Assembly (NCBI GenBank): GCA_020631735.1
Contig: CM036215.1
Coordinates: 11,496,346-11,560,345, forward strand
Direction of reading: 5' to 3'
Length of the DNA: 64,000 nucleotides
DNA from: Saccharum officinarum
Lineage: Eukaryota > Streptophyta > Magnoliopsida > Poales > Poaceae
Made by a program: the position numbers and the translations under genes. Below are positions 9,923 to 22,108 of the stretch, piece after piece; position 1 is the first letter of the stretch; the number at the start of each line of letters is the position of its first letter. Under the pieces are notes generated by a model, which made no database searches, was not told where the DNA came from, and saw only the letters and a program-made list of their open reading frames with translations.

Positions 9923-12193
9923 TGTAAGGTCCTAGATGGCTAGAGGGGGGGTGAATAGCCTATAAAAAATTCTACAAGCACCACTAAGCAAACTTGTTAG
10001 AATAACAAACGGCGTAAAGCGAGTTTTGCTTAGCCAAAGGTTGTGATGCAAGCCTCCTATCCACAAGTCTAGTAGATTATGATCTCTAGTTCACACAAGT
10101 GCTATGTCACTAATTTTACACTAGAGAACAAGCTAACAACACTACTAGCCAATCTACTACAAGAGCAACACAAGATAATCTAGTAAAGATAAATGCAAGA
10201 GATAGGATTGTGAATCTTATACCGACGGTGGAGTGAAGATGTTGCCAATCACCAAGATGATATACAATCAATTAATATTGACAACAACACAATATGTAGA
10301 CCAATCACCGGGAGACAAGAGACACAATATTTTTGTTCACCCGGTGTTCACTTGTGCACCGACAAGCTACGTCACCGGTTGTGTCGACCAACACTTAGAT
10401 GGTTCCTCGGTGTGACCCTCAAGTCACTTGCCCCTCAAGGCACGCCCCGCAAGGCACCGCAAGACTCCACTCTCAAGTGAGGTAACTCAATGACACGCGC
10501 AATGTAATAGAGTTGCTTTTGGCGTCCCGCCGAGGAAAGCACAAGAACCTCTTACAATCAACCGGAGGTGGCCAAGAACAATCACCTTCTCTTGCCAACG
10601 CCTCCAACAATCTCCAAGCCGGCTAGGAGCGGTACTCTCCAAGAGTAACAAGAAATCCACCGGCTCAACCACCCACAAGTGCCACTAGATGCCCTCAAGC
10701 TATGCAATGCACTTTGGGATCACTCAATCTCACTTTTGATTTGCAATCAAGCAAGGGAGATGAGTGGGAGGAGTTGTTCTAGCTCAAAGGATGCACAAGT
10801 ATGTTAGAAATGCCAAGCTCCCTCCCCAAGGGCCGGCCAACAAGTATTTATAAGCAACCCATCCAAATAGAGCCGTTACAACTCCACTTACGATTTTCGC
10901 GGGACCACCGGACGCGCCGGTGGTAACTCACCGGACGCGCTCAACCGCGTCCGGTGCCCCTCCGACATCCGCGTGTCCTCCGAATTTCAAATTCGTCCGT
11001 TAGATCCTCCAACGGTCACTGCGCGCCAACGGTCAAACGACCCACCGGACGCGCTGCTGCGAACCACCGGACGCGCCGGTGCGCACAGTACCCGCGCCCG
11101 CGAAGCCATCACCGGACGCGCTCCTCGCAACCACCGGACGCCACAGTACCCGCGTCCGGTGCGAGTCCAGTAAGCGCCCGAGACCACCGGACGCGTCCGA
11201 TGGTGTGTCACCGGACGCGCACCGCGTCCGATGACTTCGTGACTCGCTGTTCGCCAGACCGGACGCGCCGGTCCCTTGGGTCACCGGACGCGCCGGTGTC
11301 AAACCCTAGCCCGCGCGCCTGATGCCCGCGCTGCACTGACCGGACGCGCCGGTCCACAGTGACCGCGTCCGGTGCAGCGTCCGGTGCGGCGTCCGGTGCT
11401 CCGTCCAGTCACTTCCGTGACCGCGTTCGCCTCCGTTTCTTTTCCGACTTCCGGCGCAATGGAAAATAGGCATTTCACTTCTCCGAAATCGCCTGAATCC
11501 CGCGCTCGCACGCTCGGCGGGAGGGAGAGAGGAACCCAAACCTCTCTATACCCGCAAACCACAGCGCGACCAACGCCACCTTTGCAAATGTGCCAACACC
11601 ATCAAGTGTACATCTCCATGTGCTTGTGTGTTAGCATTTTCTCAATCATTTTCAAAGGTTTTCCAATTAGCTCACTAGGCCCTACATGCAATGCACTTCA
11701 TGAATTCACCTAGTGGCACCCATGCGTCGAATAACCGATAAGACTTCCCCTCTTAATAGTTCGGCTATCGACCCTAAACCACTCACACCCTCTATGGTGT
11801 CTTGAGTGTAAAACAAAATGGCCCTATGGTTATACCTTTGCCTTGAGCCCATTTTGTTTCTCCAAATGATATGATCCACTTCATATCATCACATGACCAT
11901 CTCGATCCATCGACCTTGACTTCACTTGCTCTTTACCGTTGCATCGGTCCATCGGCGCCAAGTCTTGCTCAAGCTTCACCATCGCATGGTCCTTCGCTTC
12001 GAAGCCTCGACTTGCCCTTCACCTTTACAACCGGTCCATCGAGCCAAGCCTCATCTTGGTCTTCACCATCTTGGTCACATGAGTTAATGTCATGTCTCAT
12101 ATTCAACGACCACCTTTATCTAAATCATCCACTTAGATACAAAGGTTAGTCCTAGGTTTCATCAATTAGCCAAAACCAAACTAGGGACTTTCA
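9923..12193 (-). repeat. 5' LTR of the Copia element
   Basis: This 2271-bp LTR is the partner of 1199-3469 and supplies the promoter. The TATA box on the element strand is at 10845-10852, with the ACCGGACGCG cluster at 10895-11404 directly upstream in the sense direction. The single base difference from the other LTR that I noticed is at 11276. It is followed immediately by the GCGTG target duplication. Confidence 0.95.
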
Positions 12194-12198
12194 GCGTG

Positions 12199-13538
12199 CC
12201 CCAATGCGAGAGAGACCCCAGCTGCATGCGAGAGAGAGGATCACAACACGCATGCCTAATGTGAGAGAAAGACAACTAGTGCACATGCCTCAATGCGAGA
12301 GAGAGGGAGGGAGCACAACGCGCATGCACATGTGTTTGAGCTGGCTAGATGGTCCACCATGGGGACCGCGCCTGGTGGTGCAGGGGCACCTCGTGCAGTA
12401 TGTGCCTACCCACGAGTCAGAGCGCGTGGGGAGCAGCGCCTGTTACAATATGCTGAAACAAGGTGAAACAATTAAAACATATGTTTGTAACATATGTGTA
12501 TACCACTGCAACATATGCGACATCTAGATAAAACACTTACAATATATGTCTGAAACAGGTGAAACATTTGGAACATACATTTGCAACATATATGTGAAAA
12601 CATACGCAACATCCAGATAGAACACTTGCAACTTGCAATATGAAAATACTTGCTGCAACAGAAGACTGAAACAAATAAAATAATTTAGAATATACTATTG
12701 CAACATATGTGTAAAAATATATCCAACATCCAGATCAAAACTCTTGCAACATACGTTTGGAAATAGATGAAACAATTAGAAGAAGCGCTTGCAACATGCC
12801 TCTACAAGACTTGCAACATGCATATGCAATATGTGCAACATCCCTCGATCTACTTTTGCAATATCCATATGAAACGATTGCAACATGCCTCTGAAATGTC
12901 TGACACAATTGAAATGTACTTTTGCAATATAGGGGGAGAGAAGCCTGGGTCGGTCGATTCCGGTCGACAGGGTGGGAGCCAGCGGCGAGTGGCTGCGCGT
13001 GAGCACCACCCAGCACCAACACCAGCGGCACGCGTGAGCACTACCACTACCGGCGCTAACAACACCAGACTTTCCTCAGCAGCAATAGTGAGGGATGGGG
13101 GCGGGGAGCGCCATGGCCGCCGGGGTGGGGAAAGCTCGGTCGCCAGGGTGAGAGAGGGTGTCGCGCCGGGGTGGTGGAGATCCGGCGAGTCCCCTGCAAC
13201 ACTGCCGGATCTCGATGGGTTGGGGGAGAGGGCCACCGAATCCACGTCGTTGGGTGCACCTGGTAGGTGAGAACGTCGGGTGGAGGGAGGGGCGCCGCCG
13301 GGTGGGGGAGGAGGATGGGGTGGGGGAGGGCGCACGCTGGGGTGGGTGAGGGCACCGCCGTCGGCCAGGGAGGTAGCCATGGCCGCACGTCGGGGTGAGG
13401 CAGGGCTCGAGCGCCGAGGAGATAAGGATGGGGAAGAGGAAGCGAGTGATTAGATTTTTTTAATAAACATGTGGGCAGGGGTAAAAAGGCGTCTGGCCAT
13501 TGTACGATCCGTCGGACGTTTGACACATAGCATTTCCG
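12199..13538. repeat. Right part of the MULE-like element: GCAACATATG module array and GC-rich end
   Basis: From about 12440 to 12930 the DNA repeats a loose module built of GAAACA, TTGCAACATATG and CATCCAGAT words, spaced some 40-90 bases apart. From 12940 to 13440 the composition changes sharply to GC-rich DNA. Open frames on both strands of the GC-rich block have no recognisable domain and look compositional. The block could be captured host sequence, as in Pack-MULEs, but I recognise no gene in it. Confidence 0.5.
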
Positions 13539-13547
13539 TAGAATAGA

Positions 13548-14532
13548 TGGGTAAGGAAAGGTCGGCAGAAGAAAAATGGGTACAACGGACAACCAGACAA
13601 TAGAAAAACATGAAAAGAAAAAAAGGGCAACAAGAGGAGATGGAATAGAATCATAGATGGATCGGAGAAGAAAAACAATAGCCAGAAACAAAAATGAAAG
13701 AAGAAAAACAAAAAATTGGAAAAAGAACTGAAATCAAGATACTCTCAGTGGTTTATGCAAGTTACTCCGACTCGTATGAGCACGCTTATGAGTCCTTGTC
13801 ACATCTCGCCTTGCAATCGGTCTCTGTATCGCTAGATGCAATCTATTCTAACTCGTACAGGGATCATATAAATCTGGATGGATCTGGTAGTTAGGGGGAG
13901 GTGGTCCAACGAGGCGCTCAAAAGAGTGTTTTTATATAAAAAAAACCTCATTTTGTAATATGGGAGTATAAATAAAAACTTTCTCAGGACTTTTGGCCTG
14001 TACCACCTCTCGTTGAGATTAAAATGCTGTTTTGATTTGCATTAGTTTATTAGTATGCTTTATACATATTTTATGGTTATAGAAATTTAGATTAGTATGT
14101 GATTTTATACATCAGTCAAGTATGACAAATGAGAAACACATCCACAAAACTATTTGTGGCTACCACGCTATCATCCAATTCATTCATATCCGCAAATGAA
14201 GAAAAATAAATAGTATCAACAGATTGCTCTCAGTTTTCTGCTGCTGTCAATAATAGCTGCATGCACTCTACTACATAAAATTTCGTCATCATCAACTGAC
14301 GATTCCATGCTAAGCAGCACCATCTCGCACGAACTGTAAACTTTGTCCTCAAAAGAGGCTGAAAGGCTGAAACGTAGTCGCCTATCCTATGCCCTATTCA
14401 ATCAATCAATGAAACAAAAACGACTATCCTATGCCCTATTCAATGAAACAAAAACGATAATAATAAAGATACATATGTGCAAACCACGATCATGTGCGGT
14501 AACAGCGCCTGGGGAAAGCAAAGGTCGTTATA
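13548..14532. other. Intergenic DNA downstream of the WNK-like gene
   Basis: This stretch is AT-rich and I see no gene. It should contain the 3' untranslated region of the minus-strand kinase gene. Around 13893-14025 the words GAGGTGG and CCACCTC stand in inverted orientation, but no transposon is supported. Confidence 0.45.
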
Positions 14533-17039
14533 TCATGGCGTGGTAACACAAGATTTCCAATATCGAATCAGGACGAGCATGAAAGCACCAATCAACTCTG
14601 TAATGATCTCTATGCTCCCTTGTGGTAGCCGAACCTGTTCAGCCATTTCCGTGGCAATAGAAAGGCCTGTATCCTTAGCTACGTCCAATGGGAACTCTGC
14701 AACACTGAAACCACCTGAAAGAGTTGGATGGATCAGTATATATACCCAATGACAGTTAAGTGGTTATTTGTCTTTGATAAGGATTGTAATTACCGTGTGG
14801 ATCAGGAAATCTTAGCAACAGATTGACAGTGTTGCTAACTTCCATATTTCCTCTCAGCAGGAATTCACCCTTCCGAAACACAAAACTGTCACACTGATCA
14901 CCATCTCTAGTCACATTCTCGATCTCAACCAGGGAGACTGAAACTGGAGGTGCTGAAAGAGAACCATCTTTCTGGAGGAATGAACTCTTAAGGAGCTCAC
15001 TCGCAGAGAGTCTCTCAGCCACTGGAGCTAAACAATTCTCTATGAAGGATCTTAACTCGACATCTTTAACCTTGTAGAGAGCAGCTGGTTTTTTTACCCT
15101 GTAATAACAATTGGGATTAATAGAACACAAAAACTGATTCTGTTTTGAACAATAGTGTGGAAGGAACAAGGTATTCTGTATGGACCACAAAATGCATACT
15201 TGTGAAACGTTCTTGAATATATGGCCAATGCCTTGACATTCACTATAAGGATATTCACAAGTCACCAGCTCAAGCATGCACATCCCAAAAGCATATATGT
15301 CCACAAGCTCATTACAATTCCCAGTGTAGAGCTCTGGTGCCATAAATTCTATTGTCTCTGCATTTGATGATATAGTTTCTGTTAGTACATGATATAACTG
15401 AACAAGGAATTTTTTACTGCATCCCTTCAGCTCTTTCAAAGTAGAAGTGCAGGCTATGTAGAACAGGTCTAAAAATGCATGTACCTGTTAAAGAAACACT
15501 ATATAGATTTGTTTAAGGAGACACGCCATTATGAGAACTCTACCTTTTATACTTCGTGTTTTCTGTTGTTGCATGAATGTCGCCAAACCAAAGTCACCAA
15601 TCTTCACTTTTCCATGATTTCCATTTATGAATATATTATTGCACTTTAAGTCCCTGTGAATGATGGCTGGATTCTGACTGTAAATATTCTAGCCCGGTCA
15701 GTATCTGTATCGCCCATCGCCTCATAGCCTTCATGTCCACTTTCTTGTGCTTTGTGCGATACCTAATAATATGTTAACAACATCAAAAGGTTATTACACA
15801 GTTCATAAGGAAAAATAAAACATTGTTCATTTTTTGAAAGAAAAAAACAGTGTTAATTTTCTAGAAGCGCAAAACTCAAAATCAGTAACATTAAAGGTAA
15901 CTTCTTTTTTTTCTTCTCTTTTTCTGAATGGAAGGGCGAGTGAGCGAGCTGTATATGAAAATGCAGTTCTTAGATACATAAGATTTTGTGGAGGACACCA
16001 ATGAAGTTTATCTGCTCTTTGGCAGATTTTACCATAGCTCAGGCAGCATTGATTGGTTCAACAAAAGCATCAAGTTTTGTTAACTGAAAGATTAACATTT
16101 ATCCACAACTAAAAAAAATCACAAATAGGTCTATGAATTTACTTCAGAGATAACAGAACAAAGCACAGGTATAGTTTTTGAAAAGATAAACATAGCAGGT
16201 TGGTGTGAGCATTCAAAGTAGGATGAATGAAAGACAAGGTGCATACTGTCTCAAGCTGCCTGATGTGAAGTACTCTGTGATGATATTTACAATCCCCTTG
16301 TCCTCATCAATCCAAGAGGCAAACAACTTGACAATGTTCTTGTGCCTGAACGTCCTCAGCAGTTGGATCTCCGTGTTCAGCTGGTCCATCTTTTGTGAGC
16401 AAACCATGACAGAGTCATTGATCCTTGACTGGCTCCATGCAACCTCAACACCCTCCTGCTTGTCGAAGGCTCTGTAGCTATATCGCCCCATCAAATCAGA
16501 ATTAAGGAACGCAGGAGCAGCTGGATCTCTGTCAAATGCTTTTTTCACAGAAGTAACAATTCTGTTTCACAATTTCAGCTTCATCAGTTGATGATATATC
16601 TACATGGGACAGTTGTGGTCTGGATTTCGTATTTTTCAAAAAAAAAAAAGCATTTAATCCAGTCAAAAAGAAACTAAAAGATCAACAGATGAGATTGGTC
16701 GAAGGATGCACAATCTTGACGGCCCCTGATCCTACGATCTCGTCGTACTGCAGACACGCCGCGGTGCCACACCATTAATTAATAAGAAAGAAAAAAACAG
16801 AAAAGCACATAAATCTTGCATTCATAATCATACTCCGCTCACGATGTGATCACATCAAACTCATATAATAATCATATAAAGACATAAAACGGATCTGATT
16901 TAGGAGGAAGTGAAGCTTTGACTGCGGCTCTGTCTCTACGTACACGGATGAATCGTCCGGTAGGGTCTTTCTCAACGAAGCCTTCTTCCTCCTCGTCCGG
17001 AGGCTCTGTCTGCGGCTCCTCCGCCTCCACGGCATCCAT
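14533..17039 (-). pseudogene. WNK: WNK-type serine/threonine kinase gene, probably disrupted
   Basis: Six exons can be traced. E1 is 16944-17039 (ATG at 17039, acidic leader, FVEKDPTGRFIR). E2 is 16247 to about 16530 (YSYRAFDKQEGVEVAW, HKNIVKLF, ITEYFTSGSLR). E3 is 15544-15762 ([18 protein letters not shown]). E4 is 15200-15357 ([20 protein letters not shown]). E5 is 14794-15098 (ERLSASELL, then an OSR1_C-like [12 protein letters not shown]). E6 is 14533-14714, stop at 14533. Splice sites are GT/AG except the uncertain E2 acceptor. WNK kinases lack the usual strand-3 lysine, and here that strand reads VEVAW. Odd points: the glycine-loop region before YRAF is short and lacks the expected glycine pattern. 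One base is missing near 15680, between GLEYL and NPAIIHRDL. An A7 run at the E5 start puts it out of phase with E4. Two indels suggest a pseudogene. Sequence error is the alternative. Plant WNKs act in ion, clock and stress signalling. Confidence 0.8.
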
Positions 17040-19556
17040 CCTCGCTGTACTGTATACCAGCCAATCCAAGTACGTTTACTTCCACAGAGGAAAGAAGTTA
17101 CCCGGAGAGATTTATAGGAAGTTAGTTGGCGGCGGCGGCGGCATAACAGTTCATGGATAACCAATCCACGTCCAAGTGGAGTCCAATTCCACCCCGGTTT
17201 GTCTCTTCTTTTTTTTCTTTGAGAGGGTTTGAAATTTCGCTGAAATTCACAAATTCTGGTGGTGCCCAAAAAAAATCCGAAATTTCGTATTGCAGACTCA
17301 TATTTTCTGTGTTTTATGTTGCATATATTTTTCTACTTAATTAATACTAGCAAATATGCACTTGCGACACGCATGTGTGTATGAAAAAACTATTTCAAAT
17401 GCAATAAGAATATTAATTGAATTCTCGATTTATCAATTCATATATATATATCATCAACAATTTTATTAAATATAAAAATATAATAATAAATTACTTATTC
17501 GATCCATAAAATGTTTAAGAAGTTGACAAAATTATTTTAATAAGTCACACCAGTCTAGAGTGGTGGTTGATGTGTCATGGAGTCATTGTTTGGCTATGGC
17601 ACCATGCACACATGTTTATTGTTTCAATTAATATTATATTATCCAAATTATATATGAACACGTCAGGTTTTTTAACTTTTTTTATAAGAATCAGTTTTTT
17701 ATTGGCTCTACTATGTGTGGAACCACATAAAATTCACTCAGATAGAGTAAATAAGCGCTTGTGGCCCGTGAAAGTAAAACAGAGCCGAAGCTATTTTTAT
17801 ACAGACACACGACTGAAAAACTGGCTTCGCTCGACCGCAGAGCATACACGGAAGAGTTGCGCCAAACATGCCCACAATATAGTCATTTTTATTCCTTGTA
17901 TATATCCCTTTGTTTGGATTTGTATGTTTGGGTTTGGGTCAATGGCTATGGGACCCACGTGCTAAAAAGATGAGAGATGATTATCCAGTTGTCTAGCTGA
18001 TGTTTGCAACCCTTTTTATTGTCTCCCTCCGCTTACTGCAGATGTGTAGACACAACGCATGTGTAAGCCTTGCGTCCACACGGATCCATGCCGCTCTTGC
18101 GCCACCCGGCCTGCCGACCGGTCCACAGATATCGTGAACTTTGCTTTGGGTATGGAAATCTAAGTCTGAGTTTGGCACGTATGTGTACGCCTCACGTAGA
18201 TGCAAGAGTCCATGTGCAAAACGATATTGCTTCATATAAGGAGGAAAGAAATAGTACGAGGTCTAGGAGAATCTTGGTTTAGAAGGAGTCTTACATGTAA
18301 GATATAAGATCACGTATGACGGATAGCTCATATAGCACGAAGTCCGGATCAAACGGTTATTACACAGGGAGATACCTAAAAAACTTGCTCTTTTATTGTA
18401 GGATATGTACAATTATAAATCATGCTAATATTTTTTAAATATAAAAATTTTAGAAAAAAATTGTGCTTTATGTTCAAGTCTATAAATAATTTTTTTGCGC
18501 AAGTCTATAAATAATTTTTGGCAAAACTTTGGCCGAATTTTGTGAATTTCAGTAACTTTAGGATGGCAGAAAATTTTTTAATACCGAAGCTGAAAATCCT
18601 GATTTTTTAGTAAATTGTTCGGAACCAAAATTTACCAAAGACCGAATTGGCCAAACCGGAAAAGACCAGACGTCAGCCCTAGCCTAGCCCTCTAGTTTGG
18701 TCGAGCCAGCAGCGGTCGAAACTGCCTGCAATTCTGAGTTTGGCAACGAATGTAGCACACGCCTTATGTGTATAAGTTATGTTATTTGTATAATTGTTAT
18801 TGTTATGTCAAGTCCTGCTATAAAAGTTATGTTGAAAATTTATTATGAACTAGCTAAATATGCTCGTGCGTTGCACCGGGACATATAATTTATTGTCCAT
18901 ACTCATGCCAATGGTAAACATGTAGTGCATCATAACGGGACGTATTATTGCGTAGTCACCTACAGCTAGCTATCTTTGTCTGGTTTAATTGGGTCAACCA
19001 TATTTCAGTTAGATATCAAGGCCTATATAATAAATAAATATATATAGGCAGCTCCCAGCCCCAAAATTCCTTAAATCATTTTGCCACTGGCTTGAATATT
19101 CGGGTCCATTCTCTGTAGCAGTTATGCTGGACGACCCTGCAGATGTCACACTTCTGTATGATGAACGATATCTCTTCAAAATGTTCATTATAGTGGGAAC
19201 AAACTTTGTAGACAGTGAAAGAATGGCCGGAAGCTGTGTAACATTACAAGCATACCGATATCAGTTTGCAAAACCTTTAGGAGGCTTCAAAATAGAACAA
19301 TAGAATTGTGATTTGAATACTCGCAAAGCCATTTTGGAATTCAGTGGCAATGTAACCCAAATGGCCTTTCCAACGAGGAAGACAATAAATATAACAGCCA
19401 GGTACATGGGATTCTTGCCATCCAAAAGTCAGAAGTCAGACCAAAACTGTAGAGACCTTAATCAACATTTATGTGGAGTAGCTTGCACCATGTTAATGAG
19501 GCTTGGCTTGAGCTCAAACTCAAGGTTATTGGTTTCGAGTGTTGGTCCAGTATGGA
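17040..19556. other. Unassigned AT-rich intergenic DNA upstream of the WNK-like gene
   Basis: No gene is recognised. 17040-17340 is the likely promoter and leader region of the kinase gene. Two related phrases, TACTAGCAAATATGC at about 17346 and GAACTAGCTAAATATGC at about 18847, each followed by a TGCG/TTGC-rich stretch, look like copies of one transposon terminus. I could not define an element from them. The small frames at 17567-17965 and 19313-19582 resemble nothing I know. Confidence 0.45.
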
Positions 19557-20782
19557 TGTTGCGGCAGAACCGCCCAAAATAACTCACTTTCAGAGGCACT
19601 TATCTTCCAGTAGACACTAAATACCCCAAAAGTGAGCTAAGTCGAACAGTTTCGTCGAGCACACCCAACAGGAGAACTCGAAGCAATCCACATTTTACAT
19701 CAGAATCCAATAATGAGTACGAGCTTACAATACTTAGTCCACTTCATACATCATAGTCTTAGAAATTATTTACTACAATATCAGCGTTCAGAGTGCGATA
19801 ATTAAACAGCAGAAATTAAATAAACACCTAGCGGACGATACAAGGATTCTGACTGAGCCCACCAGAATAATCCTCCACACAAGAGCTACTTCTCAAACTG
19901 CATCTGCAACAAAAAGGTAAATAAACTCTAAGTACACAATGTACCCGCAAGACCTACCCGACTAGTGGGGATATATTTCCCGACTTTCAAGGGATATGAT
20001 AAGCAGTATGGTTTGTGGTTTATTTTGTTTTGCGAAAAGCATTATTAGCATTTCATCCTTCAAATAAAGTTTTATTAGCAATCATGATTAGTTCATTATC
20101 CAACCATTCTATGTAAGCACATGTTCTACTTTCAAGTAAGAGTTGAGCAATCAGAATCGGTTTTTATCATCTTCCATATTTCAGTTCTTACTATGATGCT
20201 AGATCATAGCCAAGTCATACCGTCACGTAGAAACGGCGATTCGTGAATCAATGTATCTCAGTTGGGTACCCCGAAACACATGCCTCACTTGTACCCTAGC
20301 ACAAACAAGACCAACACATTCCACTCCTGTCGAGGGGTCCAAGTCCCTATCCAAACTTGAATTCCAAGCCCCTCATTTGAGACCTGGTCTCAGTGCGATG
20401 CTTAGACCTCCACCTTTCCCCGCCTCCAATCAGTCGGTCCAAAAAGAGCCGAAAGTCACGATAAGAGAGTAACGAGTCTTCCCGCTCCCATAAGCAAGTA
20501 TGTGCTCGGGATAATAAATTTGTGACCTGACTACCATCCACAACAACGGACGGTCCTCAATTAACACAGACAGAGAAAACAGTGCAACCAAGCTATGTCC
20601 GTGACCGTGAGACACAACATGTTACACCCACCAATACCCATACCATATCCCTGTCCGATCACCATTTTCCTTTCCATCACTTTTATCATGAGTGTAATAC
20701 TAATATCACCTACTCATGAGTAATGGTAGGTTACTCACGCTACCGATAACCTAAGAAAAGCACTACTCAAACCTGCACTAGT

Positions 20783-21911
20783 GCCTTGGGATCCATAATC
20801 TTGAGCTCCTTGGTTGGGCACTTAGGATTCGGTGGTTGTGGGCGCAAAAGACAAATGCTGGAAGGCCTTGGGCCGGTCTTTCTATTGCTGTTCCTCACAA
20901 AGCCCAGGCCCTCTTTAATGTTGCAGTTGATGCCATAGTTGGAAATGGAGAGGAAATATTGTTCTGGACAGATAGATGGCTAGATGGGCATACCGTGGCT
21001 GAAATAGCGCCTAACCTGTTCAATGCGGTTCAAAAACGAACAGCTAAAAGAAGGACTGTGGCTCAAGCTCTGCATAATAGAAGCTGGGTTCAAGATATTA
21101 GGGGAGCTCGTACAGTAGAGGTATTGCTTGATTACCTCCACGTTTGGGATATGGTGGATGGAATTATTTTGCATCCAGAGATCCCGGACAGATATATTTG
21201 GAAGTTAACGCAGGATGGTTCCTATAGTAGCAAGTCTGCCTATGCAGCCTTCTTTCTTGGATCCATCAAGTTTGGGTCGTGGAGAAGAATCTGGAAAACC
21301 TGGGCTCCCCCATGCTGTAAGTTTTTTCATTTGGTTGGTGTTTCACAACCGGGTTTGGACAACTGATCGACTAGCAAAGAGGAATCTGCCCCATCCTGAG
21401 TCTTGCCCCTTATGTGATCAAGAGGATGAAACAATAAATCATTTGCTAGTGGGCTGTGTCTTCGCTCGACAGGTCTGGTCCCTGGTTTTACATCAATTTG
21501 GACTGCTACATTTGGCACCACAGTCTGCTGTAACTTGTTTCTCAGGGTGGTGTAAGAGGTCTACTGCTGCTGTCCCCAAAGAAGTACGTAAAGGCCTCAA
21601 TTCCTTGATAATCCTGGTGGCCTGGGAGATTTGGAAGCATCGCAACACTTGTGTCTTTGATAATAAGAGGCCAAGTGTTTAGGAGGTCCTTAGGACCATT
21701 AGCGTGGAAGGGGGGCTTTGGTGCTCGGCTGAGGCTTCCAAACTCCAGGAGCTTGTTATCAGGTCGCTGTCTGCTGAGTCTGTTTCTTAGTGTCTAGGGT
21801 GTGGGGTGTGTGAGTTGGGGTGTGTGTTGGGTCTCGGACCCTTGTAACTGTAACTTTTCTTCTACCTTAATGGAATGACGCGCAGTTCTCCTGCGTTGTT
21901 CGAGAAAAAAA
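20783..21911 (+). mobile_element. 5'-truncated LINE with reverse-transcriptase zinc-binding region
   Basis: The insertion is flanked by a 14-bp target duplication, AAACCTGCACTAGT (20769-20782 and 21909-21922), and ends in a short A tract: the marks of target-primed reverse transcription. The frame 20836-21366 starts within a typical LINE ORF2 3' region (LFWTDRWLDG, IRGARTVEV, YSSKSAYAAFF). One extra T in a T run at about 21321-21326 shifts the frame, which resumes to 21682 with the zf-RVT residues CPLCDQEDETINHLL and KGLNSLIILVAWEIWKHRN. The polymerase domain itself is absent through 5' truncation. It is a dead copy of the same LINE type seen at 52797 and 60141. Confidence 0.88.
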
Positions 21912-21985
21912 CCTGCACTAGTAAGCCTCGTAGGTAGATATATATAAGCATGTGGTTTCCAAAACATTTCGGGTTACGTAAATGC

Positions 21986-22108
<123 letters not shown>

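Larger units (their letters stand above)
1199..12193 (-). mobile_element. Complete Ty1/Copia LTR retrotransposon, SIRE/Maximus-like, very young
   Basis: The 10,995-bp element starts TG and ends CA, and is flanked by the perfect 5-bp duplication GCGTG (1194-1198 and 12194-12198). It is read on the minus strand: 5' LTR 9923-12193, primer-binding site 9908-9920, gag, protease, integrase, reverse transcriptase, RNase H, purine tract beside 3470, 3' LTR 1199-3469. Integrase precedes reverse transcriptase, which is the Copia order. Long LTRs, a long gag with two zinc knuckles and an iMet-type primer site suggest the SIRE/Maximus lineage (inference). The two LTRs have equal length and I noticed one difference between them (2552 G against 11276 T). 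The coding region is interrupted by single-base frameshifts, so this copy may not be autonomous as sequenced. Confidence 0.95.
943..13538. mobile_element. Non-autonomous MULE-like DNA transposon, split by a Copia insertion
   Basis: A perfect 9-bp direct repeat, TAGAATAGA, lies at 934-942 and 13539-13547. Nine base pairs is the usual target duplication of Mutator-like elements. Between the two copies, once the Copia element and its own duplication are removed, about 1.6 kb remains. The ends are only weakly inverted: GGGCTATACTAGTGCC on the left, and on the right CGGAAATGCTATGTG read in reverse complement. The right half (12199-13538) has many variants of a GCAACATATG / GAAACA module followed by a GC-rich block. 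I see no transposase. The boundaries come from the sequence. The MULE assignment is inferred from the 9-bp duplication, because the terminal repeats are poor. Confidence 0.6.

Noticed and set aside
12735..13691. Long proline- and histidine-rich frames on the minus strand and an arginine-rich one on the plus strand
   Set aside because: These are GC-rich composition effects inside the MULE-like element. No domain or consistent start was seen.
17346..18900. Two similar phrases (TACTAGCAAATATGC, GAACTAGCTAAATATGC) that might bound a transposon
   Set aside because: They stand in the same orientation, no target duplication matches, and I could not name the element type.
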